Source of the DNA: Saprospiraceae bacterium
GTDB lineage: Bacteria; Bacteroidota; Bacteroidia; Chitinophagales; Saprospiraceae
Length of the DNA: 64,000 nucleotides
Assembly: GCA_013214355.1 (NCBI GenBank)
Contig: JABSSL010000006.1
Coordinates: forward strand, 38,382 to 102,381
Reading direction: 5' to 3'
The position numbers were made by a program, and so were the translations under genes. The notes under the pieces are model-generated. The model ran no database searches and had not been told where the DNA came from. It worked only from the letters and a program-made list of their open reading frames with translations. Below are positions 54,291 through 62,738 of the stretch, in pieces (position 1 is the stretch's first letter; each line of letters starts with the position of its first letter).

Positions 54291-54578
54291 ATGTTGAATT
54301 GCAGTCCAGGTTCACCCGGTGAGTATTCACCCGGTGAACCTGGACAAAGCCTTAAACGGGCTGTCCTAGGAAAAGGGCATTCCGATCCTGAACTTCGTCA
54401 GCATGCCTACGAAAAAGTAAGCGATCAAGTGTTGACTGGGGATAACACGCCAATATCTGCTCCTGCACTAACTTCTTATATCGATAAGTTATCACAATAT
54501 GCCTACAAGAGTCTGGACCGAGATTTCGAGGCCTTGCAGGCTGAAAGCTACTCAGAAGATGAAATGGTTACGCAATGA
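54291..54578 (+). pseudogene. Truncated AhpD/carboxymuconolactone-decarboxylase-like ORF
   Basis: A 95-residue frame. From about residue 33 it reads ELRQHAYEKVSDQVLTGDN and ISAPALTSYIDKLSQYAYKSLDRDFEALQAESYSEDEMVTQ, the opening half of small AhpD/CMD-like proteins, which normally continue with a second half carrying the catalytic region; here it stops at 54578. The first 20 codons lie in a 19-bp-stem hairpin (54304-54345) that encodes SPGEYSPGEPG. Probably a gene fragment rather than an active protein. Confidence 0.45.
54304..54345. repeat. Strong hairpin at the start of the truncated ORF
   Basis: A 19-bp stem with one mismatch (54304-54322 with 54327-54345) and a GTAT loop. Its arms contain CACCCGGTGA, also present at 54215-54224 just after the dienelactone hydrolase stop. 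It could act as a terminator for that gene or be a mobile repeat unit. Confidence 0.65.
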
Positions 54579-54606
54579 GTAGCTTAAAAGGTTAATTGGA
54601 ATACAG

Positions 54607-56448
54607 TTACTTTTTCAACCAAGCCTGCCGGCGTAGTTCCGACTCCTTGCTAATGCGAGTATCAGCTTGTTCTCCCAGCATAATCTCAAAACGAGGATCC
54701 GCCTGCGCGGTAAATGTACCTTCAGTACCCATCCCATTTTGTACGAATTGAATGGGGTACGAATTTCCGACTTTAAGGCCTTTCGTAACGGCTTCCAATT
54801 GATCTGGATTGGTAATGGGGTGACCATTTATAGATTGGATGACATCCCCTTTTACACATCCGGCTTGGTGTAAAGCGCCACCATGTGGCACATTTCCTTT
54901 GATGAGGGCTCTTCCTGCTTCAAATTCTATACGTGCTCTGAAGGTAGCTTGATCCTTAGAACGTGGTGCTACCACAAGCCCATAGTGACTGAGTAATGGA
55001 GCGAGATCGGGTAATTGGCTATCATGGATGTATTGTTGGAAAAATGCCTTGGCAAAGGCCTTATCGCCAGTGACGGCAGCTATCGCGGCTTGTAAATCTG
55101 GGATTTCGTAAGGGATTTCAGTCTTCCCAAAGGTCTGCCATAAGTACTTCATCACGTCATCCAGAGATTTTCCTTCATAGGTCTTGCGGATTGTCAGGTC
55201 CAAGCAAAGCGCAAGCACTGCGCCATAGGAATAGTAGCTGATGAAGTTATTGGCAAAATTTGTTTCGTCATTAGCCGTGGCGGCGTCTACAAAGGGGGCG
55301 TTGTAGCTCATTTCAATCGGGTTACGATACTGGCGCCCCGGAGCATTATAGACGTAATTGAGCGTTCTAGTCAAGCCATGCACATATTGATGGGGTGTTA
55401 GAATACCTGTTCGACATAAGATAAGGTCATCATAATAAGTGGTAAAGCCTTCTGCAAACCAAAGCTCTCCGCATAGATTAGCATCATCAAAATTGAAAGG
55501 TTCTAAAGATTTAGGGCGAAGTCGTTCGATATTCCAGGCGTGGAAGAATTCATGTGAGATGGTGCCGATTAATTGGCTAGCATTTTTTGCCAAATTGCCT
55601 CTACTGCTGCACACGGTGGAATTGCGATGCTCCATGCCACCTCGATTGATCCAGGGGTTATAGCTGGTTAGAAAAGTATAGCGGCCATAATCAAAGTCAG
55701 GTAATTCACCATATACCTGCTTCTGGGCTTCTACGATCTGCTGTATCCACTTCACATAGTTGTCGAGTTCCTTATCTGTGCCTTCATGCATCATCGCCAC
55801 CTCAATGGTGTACTCTTTACCATTCGAGCTACTAACAAACCGACGGAAATCGATTTCTCCTACCATAGTAGGACTATCGAAAAAGTAGTAATAATTAGGA
55901 GCACGATAGCAACTTTTCTCAAGCTTTTCCAGTTGCGTAGCTACTTGCCAAGTCGTTTGTTCACTCAAATCAATGTGCAGTTCAACAGGCCTCTTGTCCA
56001 TATCTACACCATATACGAAGGTGGCTGGCATATTGATGTGCAATTTTCGATTATCAATTCCCGTGTAAGTGCCGTCACCATGGTTGCCGAAGAGGGTATA
56101 CTTGAATTGTACATAACCTCCATGTCCGCTTATCTCCCATTCTTGTGGGCTAGTTTTATTGATAGGCAATTCGTTCCCGGCGGCGTTTAAGGCTTTCACA
56201 TCATAGACATTCTTGGCGAAATTGTGCACAGCGTAACGGCCCGGTGAGGCTCTGGGCATTCTCACCTGCAAGGGCCCTGATGGTACACCAGTAAAATCAA
56301 CGGTGATGTTTAGTTCGTGTTGGTTAATATCATCCAGTTCGAGCTGATATAGAATGGGGGCTTGGGCTAAGGCAAAAGTGCTCAGAAAAATGGAAATTAA
56401 AAGCAGGGATAAGTCAGCTAAAGATATCGAAGAGCTACTGCTTAGCAT
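54607..56448 (-). CDS. M61-family metallopeptidase with PDZ domain
   Basis: A 613-residue exported peptidase with a signal peptide ending FALAQ (about residue 29). A beta N-domain precedes the thermolysin-like catalytic domain with HEFFHAWNIERLRP (HExxH zinc motif, Glu general base) and the downstream LWFAEGFTTYYDDL Glu ligand. A PDZ domain at the C-terminus (HQAGCVKGDVIQSINGHPITNPDQLEAV) is the usual M61 (glycyl aminopeptidase) architecture. It probably trims peptides in the periplasm. The start is ATG 56448; the longer frame to 56520 lacks a signal-like start. Confidence 0.9.
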   Translation of the reverse strand: MLSSSSSISLADLSLLLISIFLSTFALAQAPILYQLELDDINQHELNITVDFTGVPSGPLQVRMPRASPGRYAVHNFAKNVYDVKALNAAGNELPINKTSPQEWEISGHGGYVQFKYTLFGNHGDGTYTGIDNRKLHINMPATFVYGVDMDKRPVELHIDLSEQTTWQVATQLEKLEKSCYRAPNYYYFFDSPTMVGEIDFRRFVSSSNGKEYTIEVAMMHEGTDKELDNYVKWIQQIVEAQKQVYGELPDFDYGRYTFLTSYNPWINRGGMEHRNSTVCSSRGNLAKNASQLIGTISHEFFHAWNIERLRPKSLEPFNFDDANLCGELWFAEGFTTYYDDLILCRTGILTPHQYVHGLTRTLNYVYNAPGRQYRNPIEMSYNAPFVDAATANDETNFANNFISYYSYGAVLALCLDLTIRKTYEGKSLDDVMKYLWQTFGKTEIPYEIPDLQAAIAAVTGDKAFAKAFFQQYIHDSQLPDLAPLLSHYGLVVAPRSKDQATFRARIEFEAGRALIKGNVPHGGALHQAGCVKGDVIQSINGHPITNPDQLEAVTKGLKVGNSYPIQFVQNGMGTEGTFTAQADPRFEIMLGEQADTRISKESELRRQAWLKK

Positions 56449-56587
56449 GTATTTTTTGTTTAGTGAAAAGCTGGGGAGGGGCTTCGGGTAATTTGAGCAT
56501 AAAATAGCAGGAGCTGGCAAGAAAAGTGTATGAATTAGAGGGATTTTGTGACGGAGGTAAGGGAAATTGTTTGGGTGAGGTGCGGTA

Positions 56588-56902
56588 TTACCAGTAAGGG
56601 CCGTATTGCTCTAGTCTATCGACTATAATTTGCTGTTCGCTTTTTGTGAGGGCCTCATGATCATACTGGCTCGGTGGTGCCACAGGAGCATTCTTAGGAT
56701 GATATCTCAAAATGTAGGAGAAGCAATATTGGCCGAGATGAAGTTGCCATCCGATACAGCCGCTGCGATAGTAAAGGTAATCTTGCTCTAAGCTTAGAAA
56801 ATGTAGAAGAATTTGAAATAAATCCGGGTATTTATGACGATATAGACCTTCAAAGGCTACAGCCTTTACCACTGGGTTAGGGAAGTCAATCAAAGAGAGC
56901 AA
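56588..56902 (-). CDS. Short helical-repeat-like protein, probably truncated
   Basis: A 104-residue frame beginning with TTG at 56902. The text LLSLIDFPNPVVKAVAFEGLYRHKYPD resembles a HEAT-like repeat, and DYLYYRSGCIGWQ follows. Coding-looking sequence (RRRYWLIERLTTKEL) extends upstream without any start codon, into the end of the penicillin-binding protein gene. This suggests the true 5' end has been lost or frame-shifted. No family name can be given. Confidence 0.4.
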   Translation of the reverse strand: MLSLIDFPNPVVKAVAFEGLYRHKYPDLFQILLHFLSLEQDYLYYRSGCIGWQLHLGQYCFSYILRYHPKNAPVAPPSQYDHEALTKSEQQIIVDRLEQYGPYW

Positions 56903-57026
56903 TTCCTTGGTAGTTAACCTTTCAATGAGCCAGTATCTTCTGCGAAAAGATGATGCATCAGAGGAGTTAGTCTTTTCTTGTAGAGATGCGTGTTGCGCAA
57001 AAATCGGTGGTTGAGCGCTAGGCTTT

Positions 57027-59573
57027 TTACTCTTCTCGCCCTCTTTTCTTCTTCCGAAACAACAGCTGATCCCAAAACTCCCTGCGATTATCCTGACGCT
57101 CCAAGCGTTTTTCTAGGCGCTCATTAAGCTTGCGGAGGCGATCGGCGTAATCGGAGATGGTTTCGAAGTTGCGGCGCGGGCGGCGATTGAGGAGATATTG
57201 GATATTCTCCATGGGGATATCGCTGAGCACGCGGAAAAGATAGAGTTGTTCGTAGTAATTGGTTTCCCAGGATTCATCGCTAAGGATGGACGGCATTTCG
57301 TCCAAGTAGGGAGGGCATTGCATCATGGCGCTAAGGCTATCGGCCATGGGGGTGAACTTGGTGCGACGATAATGTTTATAGCTTTTATCCTTGTAGACGC
57401 GCTTCATGAATTCTCCCCAGATGGGCAGAGCTGTATTGGAGCCTTGACCAACGCCCATGGTACGGAAGTGGACGCGAGGACTTTCTGCACCTACCCAGGC
57501 GCCAGCAACGAGTTTGGGGGTAAAGCCCATGAACCAGCCATCGGAGTGGTTTTGAGTGGTACCAGTCTTGCCGGCAACGGCACCATAAACACCGTAACGA
57601 TAATGAACTCTCTTGGCGGTACCACTATCGATCACAGATTCCATCATTTTGATCATTACATCAGCATCCCCTTCGGCGAGTACACGACGGAAATTTTTAG
57701 GATTTGGTCGCTCGAATTCTGCGATGACGTAACCATCACTGGTTTCGATTCGATCTAAATAATGCAGGGTAGGACGTACCCCGCGGTTGGCAAAAGTGCT
57801 ATACACGGTGACCATCTCTTCCAAGGAGGCATCAACCGCTCCTAGGGAGATGGCAGGGCCTTCCGGGATATTGGCCTTAATGCCCATGTCGCGAGCTAGG
57901 AGGCGAGTAGAGTCCAGACCTCCCCGCCGCATGATTTCTACGGTCACGGTATTGACGGAATGACTGAGGGCGCCCTCCATGGAGTAGACACCTTCATAGT
58001 TGCCGTCGGCATTACGAGGCTGCCAGTCATTATAATCAGTGTAAACGACTTGACGATTGTAGGTGTATTCACAGGGTAGCATGCCATTGCGCAAAGCCTG
58101 CGCATAGACAATGGGTTTGAAGATAGAACCTACTTGTCGGCGCGATCGTACATGATCGTATTGAAAGTATTTATGGTTGATCCCGCCTACCCAGGCTCGA
58201 ATCAGGCCCGTATTGGGTTCCATGGCTAGAAAACCTGTATTGAGGATCGTGAGATAGTACTTCAGAGAGTCTAGTGGGCTCATTTCTTTCATCACATCAC
58301 CTTCTTCCCAACTAAAGATCTGCATACTTAAGGGCTGATCAAAGATGGCATCAATTTCTTCTTCCGTTTTCCCTTGTGCGGCTAGCTGTTTGTATCGTCT
58401 GGAGTTCTTCTTCGCTTGTTCCAGTACTTTTTTGCCTCCCCAAGGCGTACCTCTTTTTTCCCAATTTTTATAAAAAGCCTTTTGGAGTACGGGCATATGG
58501 GTATTGACAGCTTCTTCGGCGTATTGCTGTAATTTTGCGTCTATACTGGTATAGATCTTTAGCCCGTCCGTAAAGACATCATATGGTGAGCCATCTGGCT
58601 TTGGATAGTCCTCAAGAATTCGATTTACTTCTATCCGAACTTGATCTCGGAAGTAAGTAGCTAGCCCCGCATTACTACCTTCTTGAAAATACTGTAGACC
58701 TAAAGGCAGCACCTTCAAAGAATCGTAAAGTATCGGGTCTAAGTATTCGTACTTAACCATTTGTCCCATTACCACATTCCTTCGCTGTGTGGCTAGCTCT
58801 GGATTACGGATCGGATTATACAGGGTGGTACCCTTTAACATCCCCACTAACACCGCGGCCTCTTCCACACCCAACTGATCTGGTGATTTCTTGAAAAAGC
58901 GTTGCGCTGCAACTTTGATCCCAAATATGTTTTCGCTGAACGGAACGGTGTTTAGATACAATCGTAGGAGATCCTCCTTGGTATAAATATTCTCCAATCT
59001 TCGGGCGATAAACATTTCCCTAATCTTATTAACTGGAGTGGATAAAACTGCATAAGATCTTCTTGGGTATATATTCTTGGCGAGCTGCTGACTCAAGGTA
59101 CTTCCTCCTCCCGAGGATTCATTGAATAACAAGATGGACTTGAAAAGTACTCGCATCCAGGCCCGGATGTCGATGCCGGCATGTTCGAAAAAGCGTGCAT
59201 CTTCGGTAGCAACTAAGGCATTAATTACATTCGGAGAAATCTCCTCAAAATCTGCATTGATACGGTTTTCCTTGAAGAATTTCCCTAATAGAACATCATT
59301 CTCTCCATAGATTTCGGATGCCGTATTGTTTTGGATATTTCGAAGTTCTGCGTAATCGGGAAGTGGACCTAAGTAGCCCCAGTAGACGGATAAGACCAAG
59401 CCTAAAACAAAAAGAAACCCGGTAAGACTAAGGCCTAAGCCTATCTTGAAGGTAAGTGCCCACTTAGGGTACTGTATACGAAAGGAACGCCACCTGATGA
59501 CTAGTGGTTGAATCCTTTTTTTTACATATTCAGAGGCTTGCTGTAGCAAAGGTTTAGCTTCGGGCGCTTGCAT
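57027..59573 (-). CDS. Penicillin-binding protein 1A (bifunctional transglycosylase/transpeptidase)
   Basis: An 848-residue class A PBP. It has a membrane anchor (about 43-70), a GT51 glycosyltransferase domain (ATEDARFFEHAGID with the catalytic Glu, STLSQQLAKN, RKxREMFIARRLE-like text), then the transpeptidase with SxxK in GSIFKPIV, SxN in SHSVNTV and KTG in AGKTGTTQNHSDGWF. A basic C-terminal tail ends RKKKRG. It polymerises and cross-links peptidoglycan in the periplasm. It is monocistronic. Confidence 0.94.
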   Translation of the reverse strand: MQAPEAKPLLQQASEYVKKRIQPLVIRWRSFRIQYPKWALTFKIGLGLSLTGFLFVLGLVLSVYWGYLGPLPDYAELRNIQNNTASEIYGENDVLLGKFFKENRINADFEEISPNVINALVATEDARFFEHAGIDIRAWMRVLFKSILLFNESSGGGSTLSQQLAKNIYPRRSYAVLSTPVNKIREMFIARRLENIYTKEDLLRLYLNTVPFSENIFGIKVAAQRFFKKSPDQLGVEEAAVLVGMLKGTTLYNPIRNPELATQRRNVVMGQMVKYEYLDPILYDSLKVLPLGLQYFQEGSNAGLATYFRDQVRIEVNRILEDYPKPDGSPYDVFTDGLKIYTSIDAKLQQYAEEAVNTHMPVLQKAFYKNWEKRGTPWGGKKVLEQAKKNSRRYKQLAAQGKTEEEIDAIFDQPLSMQIFSWEEGDVMKEMSPLDSLKYYLTILNTGFLAMEPNTGLIRAWVGGINHKYFQYDHVRSRRQVGSIFKPIVYAQALRNGMLPCEYTYNRQVVYTDYNDWQPRNADGNYEGVYSMEGALSHSVNTVTVEIMRRGGLDSTRLLARDMGIKANIPEGPAISLGAVDASLEEMVTVYSTFANRGVRPTLHYLDRIETSDGYVIAEFERPNPKNFRRVLAEGDADVMIKMMESVIDSGTAKRVHYRYGVYGAVAGKTGTTQNHSDGWFMGFTPKLVAGAWVGAESPRVHFRTMGVGQGSNTALPIWGEFMKRVYKDKSYKHYRRTKFTPMADSLSAMMQCPPYLDEMPSILSDESWETNYYEQLYLFRVLSDIPMENIQYLLNRRPRRNFETISDYADRLRKLNERLEKRLERQDNRREFWDQLLFRKKKRGREE

Positions 59574-59732
59574 ATCTGCACTTTATTCTATGGCGCAAAG
59601 ATAGGGTTTACCTACTTTGTTCGCTTAGTGAGTGTACCATAAATTATCCCAAATTCTAATAACGAATAGCTTCGGGAAGATATTTTAATCCTTGGTTAAA
59701 AGGATTTTAGGTGCCATATTGTTGGGCTTTGA

Positions 59733-60305
59733 CTAACTTTCGAATGGGAGTATCTTCTTATAAATCCGCTCTAAAGGAATTTCTAGGTCCAGTGAGTACA
59801 AGGGGATAATCTGATCCAAGGAGTATCCTGAGGAGATTCGCCATAAATCACCTTCTTCTTTAAAGAATGACTGGAAGCCGATAGACTCAGAATCTAGTAG
59901 TAGATATTCTTTGAGAGAAGGAATTTCACGATAGAGGTCAAATTTGCGGTCTTTATCGAAGCCTCGTGTAGATTTAGATAAAATCTCAACAATTAAGATT
60001 GGGTTTAGAAGTCTAGTTTGACTATCATCTAATTGGAGGTTTTCACATCCGACCATTGCATCTGGATAAAAATAAGATTGTTGATCAACTGCGACAGCCT
60101 GGTCACTTGTGAAGACGGTGCAATTTTTGTCAAGAAGCTTTTCGTTCAGAACGGCATTTACATTACTGGAAATTATGTTATGATTGGCTTTAGCCCCAGC
60201 CATGGCATAAACCTGCCCCCGGTAGTACTCCAACTTATACTCCGCTTCTTCAACTAGGCTGAGGTATTCTTCAATCGTATACTTTTTCTCGTCAATAGTC
60301 TCCAT
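59733..60305 (-). CDS. Uma2-family (PD-(D/E)xK) putative endonuclease
   Basis: A 190-residue Uma2/DUF820 protein: KKYTIEEYLSLVEEAEYKLEYYRGQVYAMAGA at the N-terminus, the YPDAMVGCE strand with its Asp, NPILIVEILSKSTRGFDKDRKF (Glu and Lys of the restriction-like fold) and LKEYLLLDSE. Uma2 proteins are very common in cyanobacteria and Saprospiria; they are presumed nucleases, but their role is unknown. It is a single gene between PBP1A and mnmG. Confidence 0.9.
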   Translation of the reverse strand: METIDEKKYTIEEYLSLVEEAEYKLEYYRGQVYAMAGAKANHNIISSNVNAVLNEKLLDKNCTVFTSDQAVAVDQQSYFYPDAMVGCENLQLDDSQTRLLNPILIVEILSKSTRGFDKDRKFDLYREIPSLKEYLLLDSESIGFQSFFKEEGDLWRISSGYSLDQIIPLYSLDLEIPLERIYKKILPFES

Positions 60306-60364
60306 AGGCTAGCAATTTATTACTTAATCGTATCGACAATCAAAAGGTAACCTGAATTGATCAA

Positions 60365-62230
60365 TTATCTCCCCATGTGCACCAATAATACCGAAATATC
60401 CGCAGGGGAAACTCCACTAATTCGACTGGCCTGGCCAATTGTTCTAGGCTTGAGCTGAGATAGCTTTTCTCTCGCCTCGGAAGATAAGGAAACCAACTGC
60501 TGGTAGTCAAAATTCTCGGTGAGTCGAACGGACTCTAGGCGATTCATTTTGGCCACCATTTCCTCCTCCTTACGGATGTAGCCTTCGTACTTCATGTTGA
60601 TTTCAGCTAGATCCACATATTCCTGCTCTACCGGGCTTAGATATTGCTCAATGGTAGGTACGGCTTGACGCAACTCGGCCAAATTGATCTGTGGACGTAG
60701 TAAAACACCATGCATTTTGACCTTCTGCTTTAGAGGAGCGGTACCTTTTTCCTCAAGGAAACCATTGACATCATCAGGAGAGATGCTGGTCTCTTCGAAG
60801 AATTTTTTGATGGCTTTGGCAGCTGCTTGTTTCTCTTCTACGCGTTGCAATCTTTCATCCAGGCCTTGCATGCCCAGTTTGTGTGCCAGCGGAGTAAGTC
60901 TCAAGTCAGCATTATCTTGACGCAACAGAATACGGTATTCTGCTCGCGAAGTGAACATGCGATATGGCTCTTTGGTGCCTTTATTGACCAAGTCGTCGAT
61001 CAAAACACCAATGTAAGCTTCGGAGCGTTTGAGTACAAAGGGCTCTTCCTCATTAACGCTTAAGTGGGCATTAATTCCTGCCATTAAACCTTGGCAGGCT
61101 GCTTCCTCGTAGCCTGTCGTACCGTTGATCTGCCCTGCAAAGAATAGATTCTTGACTAGGCGAGTCTCCAAATTGACCTTCAACTGGGTGGGTGGGAAAA
61201 AATCATACTCAATGGCGTAGCCAGGGCGGAACATCTTCATGTTTTCAAACCCAACTACTTGTCTTAAGGCTTTGTACTGGACTTCTTCAGGCAGTGAAGA
61301 AGAGAAGCCATTTACATAAATTTCGCAAGTATTCCAGCCTTCTGGCTCTACAAAGAGCTGATGGCGATCTCGATCGGAGAAGCGATCGATCTTATCTTCA
61401 ATCGAGGGACAATAGCGTGGACCTAAGCCTCTAATCCGGCCATTGAATAGAGGAGAGCGTTCAAAACCCGTTTTCAAGGTTTCGTGAACCTCCTTGCTTG
61501 TGTAGGTGATATGGCAAGGAATCTGTTTGTTGAGTTTTGGAGTATCTGTGTAGGAGAACTTGCTCGGGTTCTCGTCTCCAGGTTGCGTCTCCATGCGGTC
61601 CCAGTCCAGGGTCCGTCCATCTACTCTAGGAGGCGTACCCGTCTTCATTCGACCAGACTCAAATCCTAATTCTAGGAGTTGCTCGGTGATACCTGTAGCA
61701 GCTCTTTCACCAGCACGCCCACCGCCAAAGTTCTTATCTCCGATGTGGATCAGGCCATTCAAAAAAGTTCCATTGGTCAATACAACAGACTTACTTTCTA
61801 TCTCCAAGCCAATGCCTGTTCTAACGCCACAAACCCGCCCATCCTTGACTACAATTCCGTTGACCATTTCCTGCCAGAAATCAACATTTGGGTGGGCTTC
61901 CAGCATTTCACGCCATTTGCCGGCAAAGAGCATTCGATCGCTCTGCGCTCTTGGACTCCACATGGCTGGTCCCTTGGATTTGTTGAGCATACGGAATTGT
62001 ACCATGGTATGATCTGTGACAATCCCTGAATATCCGCCCAAAGCATCAATCTCACGCACAATCTGCCCTTTAGCAACCCCGCCCATGGCTGGGTTACAAG
62101 ACATCTGGGCAATCGTATTCATATTCATCGTTGCCAGCAAAACCTTGGATCCCATGTTGGCCGCAGCCACTGCCGCTTCACAACCCGCATGGCCACCCCC
62201 TACTACAATCACATCATATGTTGGAAACAT
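60365..62230 (-). CDS. mnmG: tRNA uridine-5-carboxymethylaminomethyl(34) synthesis enzyme MnmG
   Basis: A 621-residue MnmG/GidA. It has FAD-binding VVGGGHAGCEAAVAAA, NPAMGGVAKGQIVREIDALGG, TGTPPRVDGRTLDW, YCPSIEDKIDRFSDRDRHQLFVEPEG, the C-terminal PYRMFTSRAEYRILLRQDNADLRLT and the GVSPADISVLLVHMGR end. With MnmE it installs the cmnm5 group at wobble U34 of several tRNAs. A perfect inverted repeat lies in its presumed leader (62249-62293). It is monocistronic. Confidence 0.97.
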   Translation of the reverse strand: MFPTYDVIVVGGGHAGCEAAVAAANMGSKVLLATMNMNTIAQMSCNPAMGGVAKGQIVREIDALGGYSGIVTDHTMVQFRMLNKSKGPAMWSPRAQSDRMLFAGKWREMLEAHPNVDFWQEMVNGIVVKDGRVCGVRTGIGLEIESKSVVLTNGTFLNGLIHIGDKNFGGGRAGERAATGITEQLLELGFESGRMKTGTPPRVDGRTLDWDRMETQPGDENPSKFSYTDTPKLNKQIPCHITYTSKEVHETLKTGFERSPLFNGRIRGLGPRYCPSIEDKIDRFSDRDRHQLFVEPEGWNTCEIYVNGFSSSLPEEVQYKALRQVVGFENMKMFRPGYAIEYDFFPPTQLKVNLETRLVKNLFFAGQINGTTGYEEAACQGLMAGINAHLSVNEEEPFVLKRSEAYIGVLIDDLVNKGTKEPYRMFTSRAEYRILLRQDNADLRLTPLAHKLGMQGLDERLQRVEEKQAAAKAIKKFFEETSISPDDVNGFLEEKGTAPLKQKVKMHGVLLRPQINLAELRQAVPTIEQYLSPVEQEYVDLAEINMKYEGYIRKEEEMVAKMNRLESVRLTENFDYQQLVSLSSEAREKLSQLKPRTIGQASRISGVSPADISVLLVHMGR

Positions 62231-62248
62231 CTCTTACTCTATTTAATG

Positions 62249-62293
62249 CAAGTTGCGATTCCTTCCGCATTTGTGCTCATTCATCGCAACTTG
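62249..62293 (-). promoter_or_regulatory. Inverted repeat in the mnmG leader
   Basis: CAAGTTGCGAT (62249-62259) and ATCGCAACTTG (62283-62293) are perfect 11-bp arms with a 23-bp loop, 19-63 bp upstream of the mnmG start. It could fold in the leader RNA or bind a dimeric regulator; no start-blocking pairing is evident. Confidence 0.45.
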
Positions 62294-62355
62294 GGGTATT
62301 TAGTATCCTGTATATCAATGACAAAAGGTGCTAAAAAGTTCGCTTTATCGATTAC

Positions 62356-62409
62356 TAGATATCAGAAGTAACAGGTCAGACCGCTTCGCTGACTGAAGAT
62401 TGATATCTA
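62356..62409. repeat. 54-bp nested inverted repeat
   Basis: The outer arms TAGATATCA (62356-62364) and TGATATCTA (62401-62409) are perfect. The inner arms GTCAG (62375-62379) and CTGAC (62389-62393) enclose ACCGCTTCG. The size and nesting are like the other small elements of the window, but no sequence block is shared with them. Confidence 0.45.
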
Positions 62410-62738
62410 TACTTTATGACTAAGCTAGCAATCTGTCCTCTGTCTTCCGTCCTCTAAATCTCCAGTAAAAACCTCAGGCTTCTGCAAAAGTGGTGCAAAG
62501 ATAAGGACTTCTGTGGTATCCTGTATTTATTGGTAATGCTAAGTTGTGACAGTCCGATCGGTAGAAGTATAGTGTATGATGACAGAATGTTAAATAGGAG
62601 AGGGGAGTGAGGGAGATACCTTGTCTCCCTCATCCTTTTTGTGTACTTTCTTGTTTGCAAAAATGATGAGTTTGCGTGACGATTTCCGCTTTACGGCGTC
62701 TCACTGTAAACTTTTATTGTAGAACCAAATTTCATGCT

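Larger units (their letters stand above)
62231..62738. other. 508-bp divergent intergenic region
   Basis: Between mnmG and the last gene. It holds the mnmG leader repeat and the short element at 62356-62409. The rest (62410-62738) shows no gene, tRNA or clear promoter. Confidence 0.5.
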
